Assembly (NCBI RefSeq): GCF_001189955.1
Contig: NZ_LFLT01000013.1
Span: 1 to 64,000 of the forward strand
Direction of reading: 5' to 3'
Length of the DNA: 64,000 nt
Source: Herbaspirillum chlorophenolicum
GTDB taxonomy: Bacteria > Pseudomonadota > Gammaproteobacteria > Burkholderiales > Burkholderiaceae_D
Below the pieces are notes generated by a model that saw only the letters and a list, made by a program, of their open reading frames with translations, was not told the DNA's origin and did no database searches. The translations under genes were made by a program, and so were the position numbers. Every line of letters starts with the position of its first letter. Positions within the stretch are counted from its first letter, which is position 1. Shown here in pieces: positions 17,821 through 26,815 of the stretch.

Positions 17821-18573
17821 ATGCCAAGCATCGACATCAACTGCGACATGGGTGAGAGCTTCGGCGCCTGGAACATGGGCGCCGACGAGGCCATCATGCC
17901 GCACATCACCTCGGCCAACATCGCCTGCGGCTTCCACGCCGGCGACCCGGGCGTGATGCTGTCCACCGTGAAGCTGGCGCTGCGCCACGGCGTGGCGCTG
18001 GGTGCGCACCCCGGCCTGCCCGACCTGCAGGGTTTCGGCCGCCGCGAGATCGCCATGAGCCCGGCCGAGGTTTACGCACTGGTGGCGTACCAGGTAGGCG
18101 CGCTGCAAGGCATCGCCGCCACCCAGGGTGCGCGGCTGCACCACGTCAAGACCCATGGCGCGCTGTACGGCATGACCGGGAAAAACCGCGCTATGGCCGA
18201 TGCCGTGGCGCAGGCGATATTCGACATCGATCCGGGGCTGCAGGTCTACGTCGCCAACCGCCACATGGCCGACGCCACGCTGGCGCTGGGCCTGAAGGCA
18301 GTCCATGAGATCTACGCCGACCGCAGCTACCAGGACGACGGCACGCTCACGCCACGCTCGCAGCCGCACGCCATGATCGAAGACCCGGCCCAGGCCGCCG
18401 CGCAAGTGCGCCAGATGGTGCTGCAAGGCACGGTGCGCGCGTTGTCCGGCAAGGATGTGCCGGTCAAGGCCGACACGCTGTGCGTGCACGGCGACCAGGC
18501 CGGCGCCACGGTATTTGCGCAACAGATCGGCACTGCACTGCGCGCCGAGGGCATCGCCATCGCCGCTACCTGA
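17821..18573 (+). CDS. pxpA: 5-oxoprolinase subunit PxpA (LamB/YcsF family)
   Basis: 250-residue LamB/YcsF family protein, the subunit completing the PxpABC 5-oxoprolinase. The start is well fixed by the conserved N-terminus MPSIDINCDMGESFGAWNMG and an AAGGAG ribosome site. Further family motifs are SANIACGFHAGDP, GAHPGLPDLQGFGRR and HHVKTHGALYG. Long in-frame extension upstream is the shadow of pxpC. It follows pxpBC in the operon and is followed by the ABC importer. Confidence 0.93.
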   Translation: MPSIDINCDMGESFGAWNMGADEAIMPHITSANIACGFHAGDPGVMLSTVKLALRHGVALGAHPGLPDLQGFGRREIAMSPAEVYALVAYQVGALQGIAATQGARLHHVKTHGALYGMTGKNRAMADAVAQAIFDIDPGLQVYVANRHMADATLALGLKAVHEIYADRSYQDDGTLTPRSQPHAMIEDPAQAAAQVRQMVLQGTVRALSGKDVPVKADTLCVHGDQAGATVFAQQIGTALRAEGIAIAAT

Positions 18574-18638
18574 TCCGCGATTTTTCAGCAGGAACTTCCG
18601 TCCTTCATTCCGCCCCGCCAACCAGAAAGGCTACGCCC

Positions 18639-20237
18639 ATGTTTTCTCGCATCGCCCTCCCCTCCCGCCGCACCATCGCGGTGGCAGCCATGTCGCTCGG
18701 CCTGTGCGCCACCGGCGTGCTGGCGTCTTCGGCCGCCCAGGCGCAGACGCGCGGCGGCACCCTGCGCGCCATCGTGCAGCCGGAACCGCCGCTGCTCATG
18801 CTGGGCCTGAACCAGCAGATCCCCACGCAATACGTGGCCGGCAAGATCTATGAAAGCCTGCTGACCTGGTCGCCCGACCTGCAGCCGCAACCGGGCCTGG
18901 CCAAGAGCTGGGAAATTTCCAAGGACGGCAAGACCTACACCTTTACCCTGCAAAGCGGCGTGAAGTGGCACGACGGCAAGCCGTTCTCGGCCGACGACGT
19001 GGTGTTCACGCTGGACAAGTTCCTGCGCGAAGTGCATCCGCGCGCGCGCGTGATCATCAACCAGTTCGTCGCCTCGGTGAAGGCGCTGTCGCCGACCAAG
19101 GTCGAGATCAAGCTCAAGGAACCGTTCGCGCCGTTCCTGAAAGCCTTCGTCAGCGACAACATGCCTATCGTGCCCAAGCACATCTACGACGGCACCGACT
19201 ACAAGAACAACCCGGCCAACCAGACCCCGATCGGCACCGGCCCGTTCAAGTTCAAGGAATGGAAGAAAGGTTCGTACATCATCCTGACGCGCAACCCGGA
19301 CTACTGGCAGGCCGGCAAGCCCTATCTCGACGAGATCGTGTTCAACGTGATCCCCGACGCCGCCTCGCGCGCGGTGGCCTTCGAACGCGGCGACGTGCAG
19401 GTGCTGCGCAGCGGCGACGCCGACAACGTCGACATCAGGCGCCTCAAGGCGCTGCCCAACGTGCAGTACACCACCAAGGGCTGGGAGATGTTCGCCCAGC
19501 AGTCCTACATCCAGATGAACCAGCGCAAGCCCCCCTTCGACAACGTCAAGGTGCGCCAGGCGGTGATGGCGGCGATCAACCGCAAGTTCGTGGTGGACAA
19601 CATCTTCTTCGGCCTGGGCAAGGTCGCCACCGGCCCGATCTCGTCGAACACGCCGTTCTATAGCGCTGACGTGCCGGCCTACGCCTTCGACCTGAAGAAG
19701 GCGCGCGCACTGGTGAAGGAATCCGGTGTGGACCTGTCGAAGACGCCGGTCAAGATCCTGTCCTATCCCTACGGCGCAGCCTGGGACCGCCTGGCCGAGT
19801 ACACCCGCCAGAGCCTGGAGCAGATCGGCTTCAAGGTCGAGATCGAGTCGGCCGACGCCGGCACCTGGTCCAAGCGCGTCTCCGACTTCGACTTCGACCT
19901 GACCTTCAGCTTCACCTCGCAGTACGGCGATCCGGCGCTGGGCGTGTCGCGCCTGTACCTGACCCGCAACATCGTCAAGGGTTCGGCCTTCGTCAACAAC
20001 CAGGGCTACAAGAACGCCGCCATGGATGAACTGTGGGACAAGGCGGCCGCAGCCACCTCCAGCGATGAACGCGCCCGTGCCTATGCCACGATCCAGAAGA
20101 CCCTGGTCGAGGAAGTCGCCAACGGTTACCTGTTCGAGCTGGAAAACCCGACGCTCTACAGCGGCAAGGTGCACAACCTGGTCAAGAGTGCGATCGGCCT
20201 GAACGATACCTTCGCCGACGTCTACCTGGACAAGTAA
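18639..20237 (+). CDS. dipeptide/oligopeptide-type ABC transporter substrate-binding protein
   Basis: 532-residue periplasmic binding protein of the extracellular family 5 (DppA/OppA/NikA). A signal peptide is visible (hydrophobic IAVAAMSLGLCATGVLASSA, then AQA before QTRGGTL). Family motifs include LAKSWEISKDGKTYTFTLQ, GVKWHDGKPFSADDVVFTL and GTGPFKFKEWKKG. An AGAAAGG ribosome site precedes the ATG at 18639. It belongs to the pxp operon, so the ligand is likely a pyroglutamyl compound, a small peptide or a related acid. Confidence 0.9.
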   Translation: MFSRIALPSRRTIAVAAMSLGLCATGVLASSAAQAQTRGGTLRAIVQPEPPLLMLGLNQQIPTQYVAGKIYESLLTWSPDLQPQPGLAKSWEISKDGKTYTFTLQSGVKWHDGKPFSADDVVFTLDKFLREVHPRARVIINQFVASVKALSPTKVEIKLKEPFAPFLKAFVSDNMPIVPKHIYDGTDYKNNPANQTPIGTGPFKFKEWKKGSYIILTRNPDYWQAGKPYLDEIVFNVIPDAASRAVAFERGDVQVLRSGDADNVDIRRLKALPNVQYTTKGWEMFAQQSYIQMNQRKPPFDNVKVRQAVMAAINRKFVVDNIFFGLGKVATGPISSNTPFYSADVPAYAFDLKKARALVKESGVDLSKTPVKILSYPYGAAWDRLAEYTRQSLEQIGFKVEIESADAGTWSKRVSDFDFDLTFSFTSQYGDPALGVSRLYLTRNIVKGSAFVNNQGYKNAAMDELWDKAAAATSSDERARAYATIQKTLVEEVANGYLFELENPTLYSGKVHNLVKSAIGLNDTFADVYLDK

Positions 20238-20292
20238 GCACATGGAACCGGCCATGCGGCACAACCTCCGCATGGCCTCGCTGGAGTTACCG

Positions 20293-21279
20293 ATGAAGTC
20301 TCTGTCCTTTCTCTTCGCCCGCCTGGGCAAGGCCCTGGTGGTGGTGCTGGGCGTGGTCGTGATCAACTTCCTGCTGATCCGCATGGCGCCGGGCGACCCG
20401 GCCAGCGTACTGGCCGGCGAGGCCGGTTCGTCCGATCCGGCCTACGTGGCGCAGCTGCGCCAGGAGTTCGGCCTGGACCAACCCGTGTACGTGCAGCTGG
20501 CCACCTACCTCAAGGGCGTGGCCAGGCTGGACCTCGGCTTTTCCTATCGTGAACGCCTGCCGGTGCTGGACCTGATCCTCGACCGCCTGCCGGCCACCTT
20601 GCTGCTGATGGGATGTGCCTTCGTCTTCTCGGTGGCGCTGGGCGTGCTGTTCGGTGTGATCGCTTCGCGCGCCCGCTATGCCGGCAAGCGCCCCTGGCTG
20701 GACAGCGCCATCATGAGCGCCGCGCTGCTGATCTACGCCACGCCGCAGTTCTGGCTGGCCCTGATCGCGGTGATCTTCTTCTCGCTGCACCTGGGATGGC
20801 TGCCGCCGTTCGGCATGGAAACCGTCGGCGCCGGCCTCACCGGCTGGGCCCGCGCCGGCGACATCGCCGCCCACCTGGTGCTGCCGACCGTCTCGCTGGG
20901 CTGCTTCTTCATGGCGGTGTATGCACGCCTGACGCGCGCTTCCATGCTGGAAGTGCTGGGCATGGACTTCATCAAGACGGCGCGCGCCAAGGGCGTCGCC
21001 ACCGGCGAGATCATCCGCCGCCACGCGTTGCGCAATGCGCTGCTGCCGGTGGTGACCTTCGCCGGCATCCAGCTGGGCCAACTGGCCGGCGGCGCGGTGC
21101 TGACCGAGACCGTGTTCGGCTGGCCGGGCATCGGCCGCCTGATGTTCGATGCACTGATGCAGCGCGACTACCAGCTGATGCTGGGCGTGTTCCTTATGAC
21201 CTCGGTGATGGTGGTGCTGTTCAACCTGCTGACCGACGTGCTGTACCGCCTGATCGACCCGCGCATCGCCGGGCACTGA
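20293..21279 (+). CDS. ABC transporter permease (DppB type)
   Basis: 328-residue inner-membrane permease of the dipeptide/nickel class. The N-terminal VVINFLLIRMAPGDPAS and LGLDQPVYVQ-like FGLDQPVYVQL are hallmarks of DppB proteins. Several hydrophobic segments follow, and the EAA loop reads MDFIKTARAKGVATGEIIRR. The terminal YRLIDPRI is typical. The ATG at 20293 has a GGAG ribosome site; a longer frame begins at 20242 but its sequence lacks homology. Confidence 0.92.
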   Translation: MKSLSFLFARLGKALVVVLGVVVINFLLIRMAPGDPASVLAGEAGSSDPAYVAQLRQEFGLDQPVYVQLATYLKGVARLDLGFSYRERLPVLDLILDRLPATLLLMGCAFVFSVALGVLFGVIASRARYAGKRPWLDSAIMSAALLIYATPQFWLALIAVIFFSLHLGWLPPFGMETVGAGLTGWARAGDIAAHLVLPTVSLGCFFMAVYARLTRASMLEVLGMDFIKTARAKGVATGEIIRRHALRNALLPVVTFAGIQLGQLAGGAVLTETVFGWPGIGRLMFDALMQRDYQLMLGVFLMTSVMVVLFNLLTDVLYRLIDPRIAGH

Positions 21280-21290
21280 AAGGAATCTCC

Positions 21291-22130
21291 ATGACCCTGT
21301 TCTTCCGACGTTTCGCCGCCAACCGCGGCGCCCTGGCCGGCCTGGTGCTGCTGGGCATCGTGGTGCTGGTGGCTTGCCTGGCCTCGTTCTGGTACGAGGA
21401 GTCGCCGTGGGCGATGGTGGCGCAACCGCTGTTGCCGCCCTTCACCGAAGCCGGCTATCCGCTGGGTACCGACATGCTCGGCCGCGACCTGGCCGCCGGG
21501 CTGGCCTACGGTGCGCGCGTGTCACTGATGATCGGCCTGATCTCGACGCTGGTGGCGGTGCTGTTCGGCATCGTCGTGGGCGCGCTGGCGGGCTACAACG
21601 GCGGCCGCATCGACGACCTGCTGATGCGCTGCACCGAGTTCTTCCAGACTATCCCGCAGCTGGCCATGGCGATGGTGCTGGTGGCCATCTTCAAGCCGTC
21701 TTTGTATTCCATCGTGGGCGCCATTGCCGTGGTCTCGTGGCCGCCGGTGGCGCGGCTGGTGCGCTCGGAATTCATGACGCTCAAGCAGCGCGAGTTCGTG
21801 CAGGCCGCGATCGTGATCGGCCAGACGCCGGCGCGCATCATCGTGACCCAGATCCTGCCCAACGCCGCCTCGCCCATCATCGTGACCGCGTCGCTGATGA
21901 CGGCCACCGCCATCCTGACCGAGTCGGCGCTGTCCTTCCTGGGACTGGGAGACCGCAACCTGATGAGCTGGGGCTACATCATCGGCGCCTCGCGCACCAT
22001 GCTGCGCGAAGCCCCGCTGATGAGCCTGTGGCCGGGGCTGGCCATCATGCTCACGGTGCTGGCCATCAACCTGATCGGCGAGGGCCTGAACGACGCGCTC
22101 AACCCGCAACTGCGCAAGCGTGGAGAATGA
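21291..22130 (+). CDS. ABC transporter permease (DppC type)
   Basis: 279-residue permease pairing with the DppB-type protein. It carries the N-terminal cytoplasmic FFRRFAANRGALAGLVLLGI, the periplasmic GTDMLGRDLAAGLAYGARVS that is near-invariant in DppC proteins, and the EAA loop REFVQAAIVIGQTPARIIVT. It begins 11 bases after the DppB-type stop and ends one base before the ATPase ATG. Confidence 0.92.
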   Translation: MTLFFRRFAANRGALAGLVLLGIVVLVACLASFWYEESPWAMVAQPLLPPFTEAGYPLGTDMLGRDLAAGLAYGARVSLMIGLISTLVAVLFGIVVGALAGYNGGRIDDLLMRCTEFFQTIPQLAMAMVLVAIFKPSLYSIVGAIAVVSWPPVARLVRSEFMTLKQREFVQAAIVIGQTPARIIVTQILPNAASPIIVTASLMTATAILTESALSFLGLGDRNLMSWGYIIGASRTMLREAPLMSLWPGLAIMLTVLAINLIGEGLNDALNPQLRKRGE

Positions 22131-22131
22131 C

Positions 22132-23835
22132 ATGAGCACCACCACCGAACACGATATCGCCACCGCTGTTGCGGTTGCCGCCGGCGACGACGCGCCGCTG
22201 CTGTCCATCCGCCACCTCAGCATCCCGCTGCCCCGGCAGGGCGACCGCAAGTACGCAGTGCGCGACATCTCCTACGATATCCATGCCGGAGAGATCGTTT
22301 GCATCGTCGGCGAATCCGGCTCGGGCAAGTCGATGAGCGCCAACGCCATCATGGGCCTGCTGCCCTCGTACCTGCGTCCTGAACAGGGCAGCATCCTGCT
22401 CGAAGGGTGCAACCTGCTGGACCGCGACGAGGACAGCCTGCGCGCGCTGCGCGGACGCGAGATGGCGATGATCTTCCAGGAGCCGTTGTCGGCGCTCAAT
22501 CCGCTAATGACTGTGGGCGACCAGATTGCCGAGGTCATGCGCGTGCACAACGCTTTCCCCGGCCCCGCGCGCGAACAGCGCGTGCTGGAGCTGCTGGAGT
22601 TCGTCGGCCTGCCCGACCCTGCCACGCTGCGCCACAGCTGGCCCTTCCGCCTCTCCGGCGGGCAACGCCAGCGCGTGATGATCGCCATGGCGCTGGCGCT
22701 GGAACCCAAGCTGCTGATCGCCGACGAACCCACCACGGCGCTGGACGTGACCACGCAGGCGCAGATCCTGGCGCTGATCGCGCGCATCCAGAAGGAGCGC
22801 GGCATGGGCGTGATGTTCGTCACCCACGACTTCGGCGTGGTAGCCGAAATCGCCGACCGCGTGATCGTGATGGAAAAGGGTGAACTGGTCGAGCAAGGCA
22901 CGGTGGACGAAGTGCTGAACCGTCCGCGCCACCCCTATACCCGCAAACTGATCGGTGCGGTGCCGCGCCACGGCGGCCAGGCATCGCCTGCGCGCGACGG
23001 CCAGCGCAACATCCGGCAGGTGGAAGAAAAGCCGCTGCTGCAGGTCGAAGGCCTGCGCAAGACCTATGCCGCCGGTTCCGGTTTCTGGGGCCGCAAGCGC
23101 GTGGTGCACGCGGTCGACGGCGTGAGCTTCTCGGTGCGGCGCGGCCAGACGCTGGGGGTGGTAGGCGAATCGGGTTCGGGCAAGTCGACCATCGGCAAGT
23201 GCCTGCTCAAGCTCACCGACATCGACGGCGGCAAGATCCTGTTCGGCGGCGACGATATCGCGCCGTTGAGCGAGACCCAGTTCCGTCCGCGGCGGCGCGA
23301 TATCCAGATGATCTTCCAGGACCCGTTCGCCTCGCTCAATCCGCGCCACACCATCGGCCGCATCCTGTGCGACGGGCCGATGGCCGCCGGCGTGCCGCGC
23401 AAGCAAGCCGAACAGCGTGCGCGCGAACTGCTGCAACTGGTGGAACTGGACGCCTCGGCCTTCGACCGCTATCCGGCCGAGTTCTCGGGCGGCCAGCGTC
23501 AGCGCGTGGGCATTGCCCGGGCGCTGGCGATGGAACCGCAACTGATCGTAGCCGACGAGTCGGTCTCGGCACTGGATGTGTCGGTGCAGGCGCAGGTGCT
23601 GCGGCTGCTGCGCCAGCTGCAGCAGAAGCTGGGCATCGCACTGGTGTTCATCACCCACGACCTGCGGGTGGCGGCGCAGATCTGCGATTCGCTCATCGTC
23701 ATGCATCGCGGCAAGATCGTTGAAGAAGGCCCGCCGCAGCAACTGTTCGAGGCGCCGCGCCACGATTACACGCGCGCGCTGATCGCGGCCATGCCCGGCG
23801 CCCATTGGGATCCGGCGCAGGCCCTGCTGGCCTGA
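22132..23835 (+). CDS. fused dipeptide-type ABC transporter ATPase (DppD-DppF in one chain)
   Basis: 567-residue protein with two complete ABC domains, corresponding to DppD and DppF fused. Domain 1 (about 20-290) has Walker A GESGSGKSM, signature LSGGQRQRV and Walker B LLIADEPTTALDV. Domain 2 (about 305-560) has GESGSGKST, FSGGQRQRV and LIVADESVSALDV. Both have H-loops (VTHDFGV, ITHDLRV). The oligopeptide C-terminal extension with HPYTRKLI and HDYTRALI closes each half. Fusions of this kind are known (GsiA/YejF style). Note DES instead of DEP in the second Walker B region. Confidence 0.93.
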   Translation: MSTTTEHDIATAVAVAAGDDAPLLSIRHLSIPLPRQGDRKYAVRDISYDIHAGEIVCIVGESGSGKSMSANAIMGLLPSYLRPEQGSILLEGCNLLDRDEDSLRALRGREMAMIFQEPLSALNPLMTVGDQIAEVMRVHNAFPGPAREQRVLELLEFVGLPDPATLRHSWPFRLSGGQRQRVMIAMALALEPKLLIADEPTTALDVTTQAQILALIARIQKERGMGVMFVTHDFGVVAEIADRVIVMEKGELVEQGTVDEVLNRPRHPYTRKLIGAVPRHGGQASPARDGQRNIRQVEEKPLLQVEGLRKTYAAGSGFWGRKRVVHAVDGVSFSVRRGQTLGVVGESGSGKSTIGKCLLKLTDIDGGKILFGGDDIAPLSETQFRPRRRDIQMIFQDPFASLNPRHTIGRILCDGPMAAGVPRKQAEQRARELLQLVELDASAFDRYPAEFSGGQRQRVGIARALAMEPQLIVADESVSALDVSVQAQVLRLLRQLQQKLGIALVFITHDLRVAAQICDSLIVMHRGKIVEEGPPQQLFEAPRHDYTRALIAAMPGAHWDPAQALLA

Positions 23836-23885
23836 GGTCCGGATGTGCCAAGCCCAGGTTTCCCTCTGAGGTTCTTGCCTCTTTT

Positions 23886-23921
23886 CCGCACCGGCGTCCT
23901 ACGGCCGGTGCGGCTTTTTTT
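23886..23921 (+). terminator. intrinsic terminator after the pxp/ABC operon
   Basis: Perfect 10-bp stem CCGCACCGGC (23886-23895) with GCCGGTGCGG (23904-23913), followed by a run of seven T (23915-23921). It closes the operon before the D-2-hydroxyacid dehydrogenase gene, which must rely on read-through or its own promoter. Confidence 0.88.
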
Positions 23922-23943
23922 CACCTGAAAGGAATGTCCAGAC

Positions 23944-24924
23944 ATGGCGCTGTGCGTGATCGCCCAACCCATCCACCCGGTCGGCGCCGAACTGCTGCGC
24001 GCGGCCGGCATCGACGTGCTGCAATCGACCGGGGCCGAGGCGTTCGCGCAGGAATTGGCCAGCGCTGACGCCGCCATCGTGCGCGACGGCGTCAGCGCCG
24101 CCCAGCTCGATGGCGCGCCGCGCCTGCTGCTGGTGGCCAACCACGGCACCGGCACCGACAAGATCGACGTCGCCCATGCGCACAGCATCGGCATCGCAGT
24201 CAGCAACACGCCGCTGGCCAATGTGCGCGCCGTGGCCGAGCACACGCTATATCTGATGCTGGCGGCCGCGCACCAGGCGGTGACCGCCGATGCCGCCACG
24301 CGCGCCGGCAACTGGCGCTTCAAGTATGAAGGCCGCATGGTCTCGCTGTACGACAAGACGCTGGGCATCGTCGGCTTCGGCCGCATCGGCGAGCTACTGT
24401 GCGGCATGGCCGGTCGCGGACTGGGCATGCGTGTGCTGGTATGGTCGCCGCGTGCGGACGCCCTCCATGTGCGCTCCTTCGGCGCCGAGGTCGCGGCCTC
24501 CTTTGAGCAATTGCTGGCGCAGTCCGACGTGATCAGCCTGCACCGTCCGCTGCGCCCGGACACCGCGCACACGATCGATGCCAGTGCCTTGTCTCGGATG
24601 AAGCGCGACGCCATCGTCGTCAACACTTCGCGCGGCGGCCTGATCGACGAGACGGCGCTGGTCGATGCGCTACGCGCCGGCCGCATCGGCGGCGCCGGAC
24701 TCGACGTGTTCGAACAGGAACCGCTGTCGCCGGCTTCGCCGCTGGCAACGCTGGCCAACGTGGTGCTGTCGCCGCACATCGCCGGTTCTTCACAGGAAGC
24801 GCTACAGGCCACGGCGACCCAGTGCGCGGGGCAGGTCATCGCCGCATTGTCGGGACAGCAGCCGGAGAGCCTGCTGGACCCTTCGGTGTGGGGACGGCGC
24901 GGCAGCGCCACGCGCGCCGCCTGA
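23944..24924 (+). CDS. NAD(P)-dependent D-2-hydroxyacid dehydrogenase
   Basis: 326-residue D-isomer-specific 2-hydroxyacid dehydrogenase. The Rossmann motif GIVGFGRIGELLCG, the catalytic Arg in NTSRGGLIDE, the Glu in DVFEQEPLSP and the catalytic His in LSPHIAGSS are all present. The enzyme interconverts a 2-oxoacid and a D-2-hydroxyacid; glyoxylate/hydroxypyruvate or phosphoglycerate-like substrates are possible. A GAAAGGAA ribosome site precedes the ATG. Its location behind the pxp operon suggests it may act on the oxoacid made by the aminotransferase, but a terminator separates them. Confidence 0.88.
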   Translation: MALCVIAQPIHPVGAELLRAAGIDVLQSTGAEAFAQELASADAAIVRDGVSAAQLDGAPRLLLVANHGTGTDKIDVAHAHSIGIAVSNTPLANVRAVAEHTLYLMLAAAHQAVTADAATRAGNWRFKYEGRMVSLYDKTLGIVGFGRIGELLCGMAGRGLGMRVLVWSPRADALHVRSFGAEVAASFEQLLAQSDVISLHRPLRPDTAHTIDASALSRMKRDAIVVNTSRGGLIDETALVDALRAGRIGGAGLDVFEQEPLSPASPLATLANVVLSPHIAGSSQEALQATATQCAGQVIAALSGQQPESLLDPSVWGRRGSATRAA

Positions 24925-24943
24925 TCTCATCGGCAGACGAAAA

Positions 24944-24971
24944 AAAACGGCGAACCGAAGTTCGCCGTTTT
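24944..24971. terminator. bidirectional intrinsic terminator
   Basis: Perfect 12-bp stem AAAACGGCGAAC (24944-24955), 4-base loop, and its complement (24960-24971), flanked by A- and T-runs. It serves the convergent dehydrogenase and lpdA genes. Confidence 0.9.
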
Positions 24972-24988
24972 TCATTGTGCGGCAACGC

Positions 24989-26752
24989 TTACTTCTTGCG
25001 CTGCGGCGGCAGGTCGGTGCAATGCCCTTCCGCCACTTCCGCCGCCATGCCAAGCGATTCGCCCAGCGTCGGGTGCGGGTGGATGGTCTTGCCGATGTCG
25101 ACCGCATCAGCGCCCATTTCGATGGCCAGTGCCACTTCACCGATCATGTCGCCGGCGTGCGTGCCGACGATGCCGCCACCGATCACGCGGTGCGTCTCGG
25201 CGTCGAACAGCAGCTTGGTGAAGCCTTCAGCGCGGCCGTTGGCGACAGCGCGACCGGAAGCGGCCCACGGGAAGTGGCCCTTCTCGATCTTGATGCCCTT
25301 GGCCTTGGCTTCGTCTTCAGTCACGCCGACCCATGCCACTTCCGGATCGGTGTAGGCCACCGACGGGATCACGCTGGCGTCGAAGAAGCTCTTCTCGCCG
25401 GCGATCACCTCGGCTGCCACGTGGCCTTCATGCACGGCCTTGTGCGCCAGCATCGGCTGGCCCACCAGGTCGCCGATGGCGAAGATGTGCGGCACGTTGG
25501 TGCGCATCTGCTTGTCGACCGGAATGAATCCGCGGTCGCCGACGATCACGCCGGCCTTGTCGGCCGAAACCTTCTTGCCGTTGGGGCTGCGGCCCACGGC
25601 CACCAGCACCAGGTCGTACAGTTGCGGCTCGGGCGCCTTGGCGCCGGCTTCAGCGGCCTCGAAGGTAACCTTGATGCCTTCGGCCAGCGCTTCCACCGCC
25701 ACGGTCTTCGTCTTGACCATAACGTTGTCGAAGCGCTTCTCGTTGAACTTCTGCCAGACCTTGACCATGTCGCGGTCGGCGCCCTGCATCAGGCCGTCCA
25801 TCATTTCGACCACGTCGATGCGCGCACCCAGCGTGGAGTACACGGTGGCCATTTCCAGGCCGATGATGCCGCCGCCGATGACCAGCATGCGCTTGGGCAC
25901 CTGACGCAGTTCCAGCGCGCCGGTGGAGTCGACAATGCGCGGGTCTTGCGGCACGAACGGCAGGTTCACCACCGAGGAGCCGGCGGCGATGATGGCGTGC
26001 TTGAACTGCACGACCTTCTTGCTGCCGTCAGCGGCCGTCACTTCGATATGGTTGGGGCCGGCGAACTGGCCGTTGCCATTCACCACGGTAACCTTGCGCG
26101 CCTTGGCCATACCGGCCAGGCCGCCAGTCATGGTGCCGATGACCTTGTCCTTGTAGCCGCGCAGCTTGTCGATGTCGATCTCGGGCTTGCCGAAGGTGAC
26201 GCCGTGGGAGGCCATGGCGGCAGTCTCGTCGATCACGGCAGCCACATGCAGCAGCGCCTTGGACGGGATGCAGCCCACGTTCAGGCAGACACCGCCCAGC
26301 GTGGCTTCCTGTTCGACGATGACGGTATTGAGGCCCAGGTCGGCTGCGCGGAAAGCGGCCGAATAACCACCGGGGCCACCGCCCAGCACCATGACGTCGC
26401 ACTGCACGTCGGCGCTGCCGCCGAAGCTGGCAGCGGCCGGTGCGGATGCGGGAGCGGCGGGAGCGGCAGCAGGTGCTGGCGCAGTTGCAGGAGCCGGTGC
26501 CGCGGCGGCTGCGCCGGAAGCTTCCACCATCAGCAGCACCGAACCTTCGGCGACCTTGTCGCCGACCTTGATCTTGATTTCCTTGACCACACCCGCCGTC
26601 GACGACGGGATTTCCATGCTGGCCTTGTCGGACTCGACGGTGATCAGCGACTGGTCGACCTTGATCGTATCGCCGACCTTGACCATCACTTCGATGACTT
26701 CGACTTCCTTGAAATCCCCGATATCGGGGACCTTGACTTCAGAGAGACTCAT
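24989..26752 (-). CDS. lpdA: dihydrolipoyl dehydrogenase with N-terminal lipoyl domain (PDH E3)
   Basis: 587-residue E3 component that reoxidises dihydrolipoyl groups of the pyruvate dehydrogenase complex and passes electrons to NAD+. Residues 1-80 form a lipoyl domain with the modified Lys43 in ESDKASM. An Ala/Pro linker (81-112) follows, then FAD binding at [14 protein letters not shown], the redox-active pair Cys156/Cys161 in [13 protein letters not shown], the NAD site [12 protein letters not shown], and the C-terminal dimer-interface HPHPTLGES with the catalytic His-Glu. Lipoyl-tagged E3 is known from Neisseria, Ralstonia and relatives. It is the last gene of the aceE-aceF-lpdA operon. 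Confidence 0.96.
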   Translation of the reverse strand: MSLSEVKVPDIGDFKEVEVIEVMVKVGDTIKVDQSLITVESDKASMEIPSSTAGVVKEIKIKVGDKVAEGSVLLMVEASGAAAAAPAPATAPAPAAAPAAPASAPAAASFGGSADVQCDVMVLGGGPGGYSAAFRAADLGLNTVIVEQEATLGGVCLNVGCIPSKALLHVAAVIDETAAMASHGVTFGKPEIDIDKLRGYKDKVIGTMTGGLAGMAKARKVTVVNGNGQFAGPNHIEVTAADGSKKVVQFKHAIIAAGSSVVNLPFVPQDPRIVDSTGALELRQVPKRMLVIGGGIIGLEMATVYSTLGARIDVVEMMDGLMQGADRDMVKVWQKFNEKRFDNVMVKTKTVAVEALAEGIKVTFEAAEAGAKAPEPQLYDLVLVAVGRSPNGKKVSADKAGVIVGDRGFIPVDKQMRTNVPHIFAIGDLVGQPMLAHKAVHEGHVAAEVIAGEKSFFDASVIPSVAYTDPEVAWVGVTEDEAKAKGIKIEKGHFPWAASGRAVANGRAEGFTKLLFDAETHRVIGGGIVGTHAGDMIGEVALAIEMGADAVDIGKTIHPHPTLGESLGMAAEVAEGHCTDLPPQRKK

Positions 26753-26815
26753 TGTCTTGGCTCCGTTATGTTCTGTTTCGCTGCGCGCCGCCACTGGGGC
26801 GGCGCATCGACTTGA

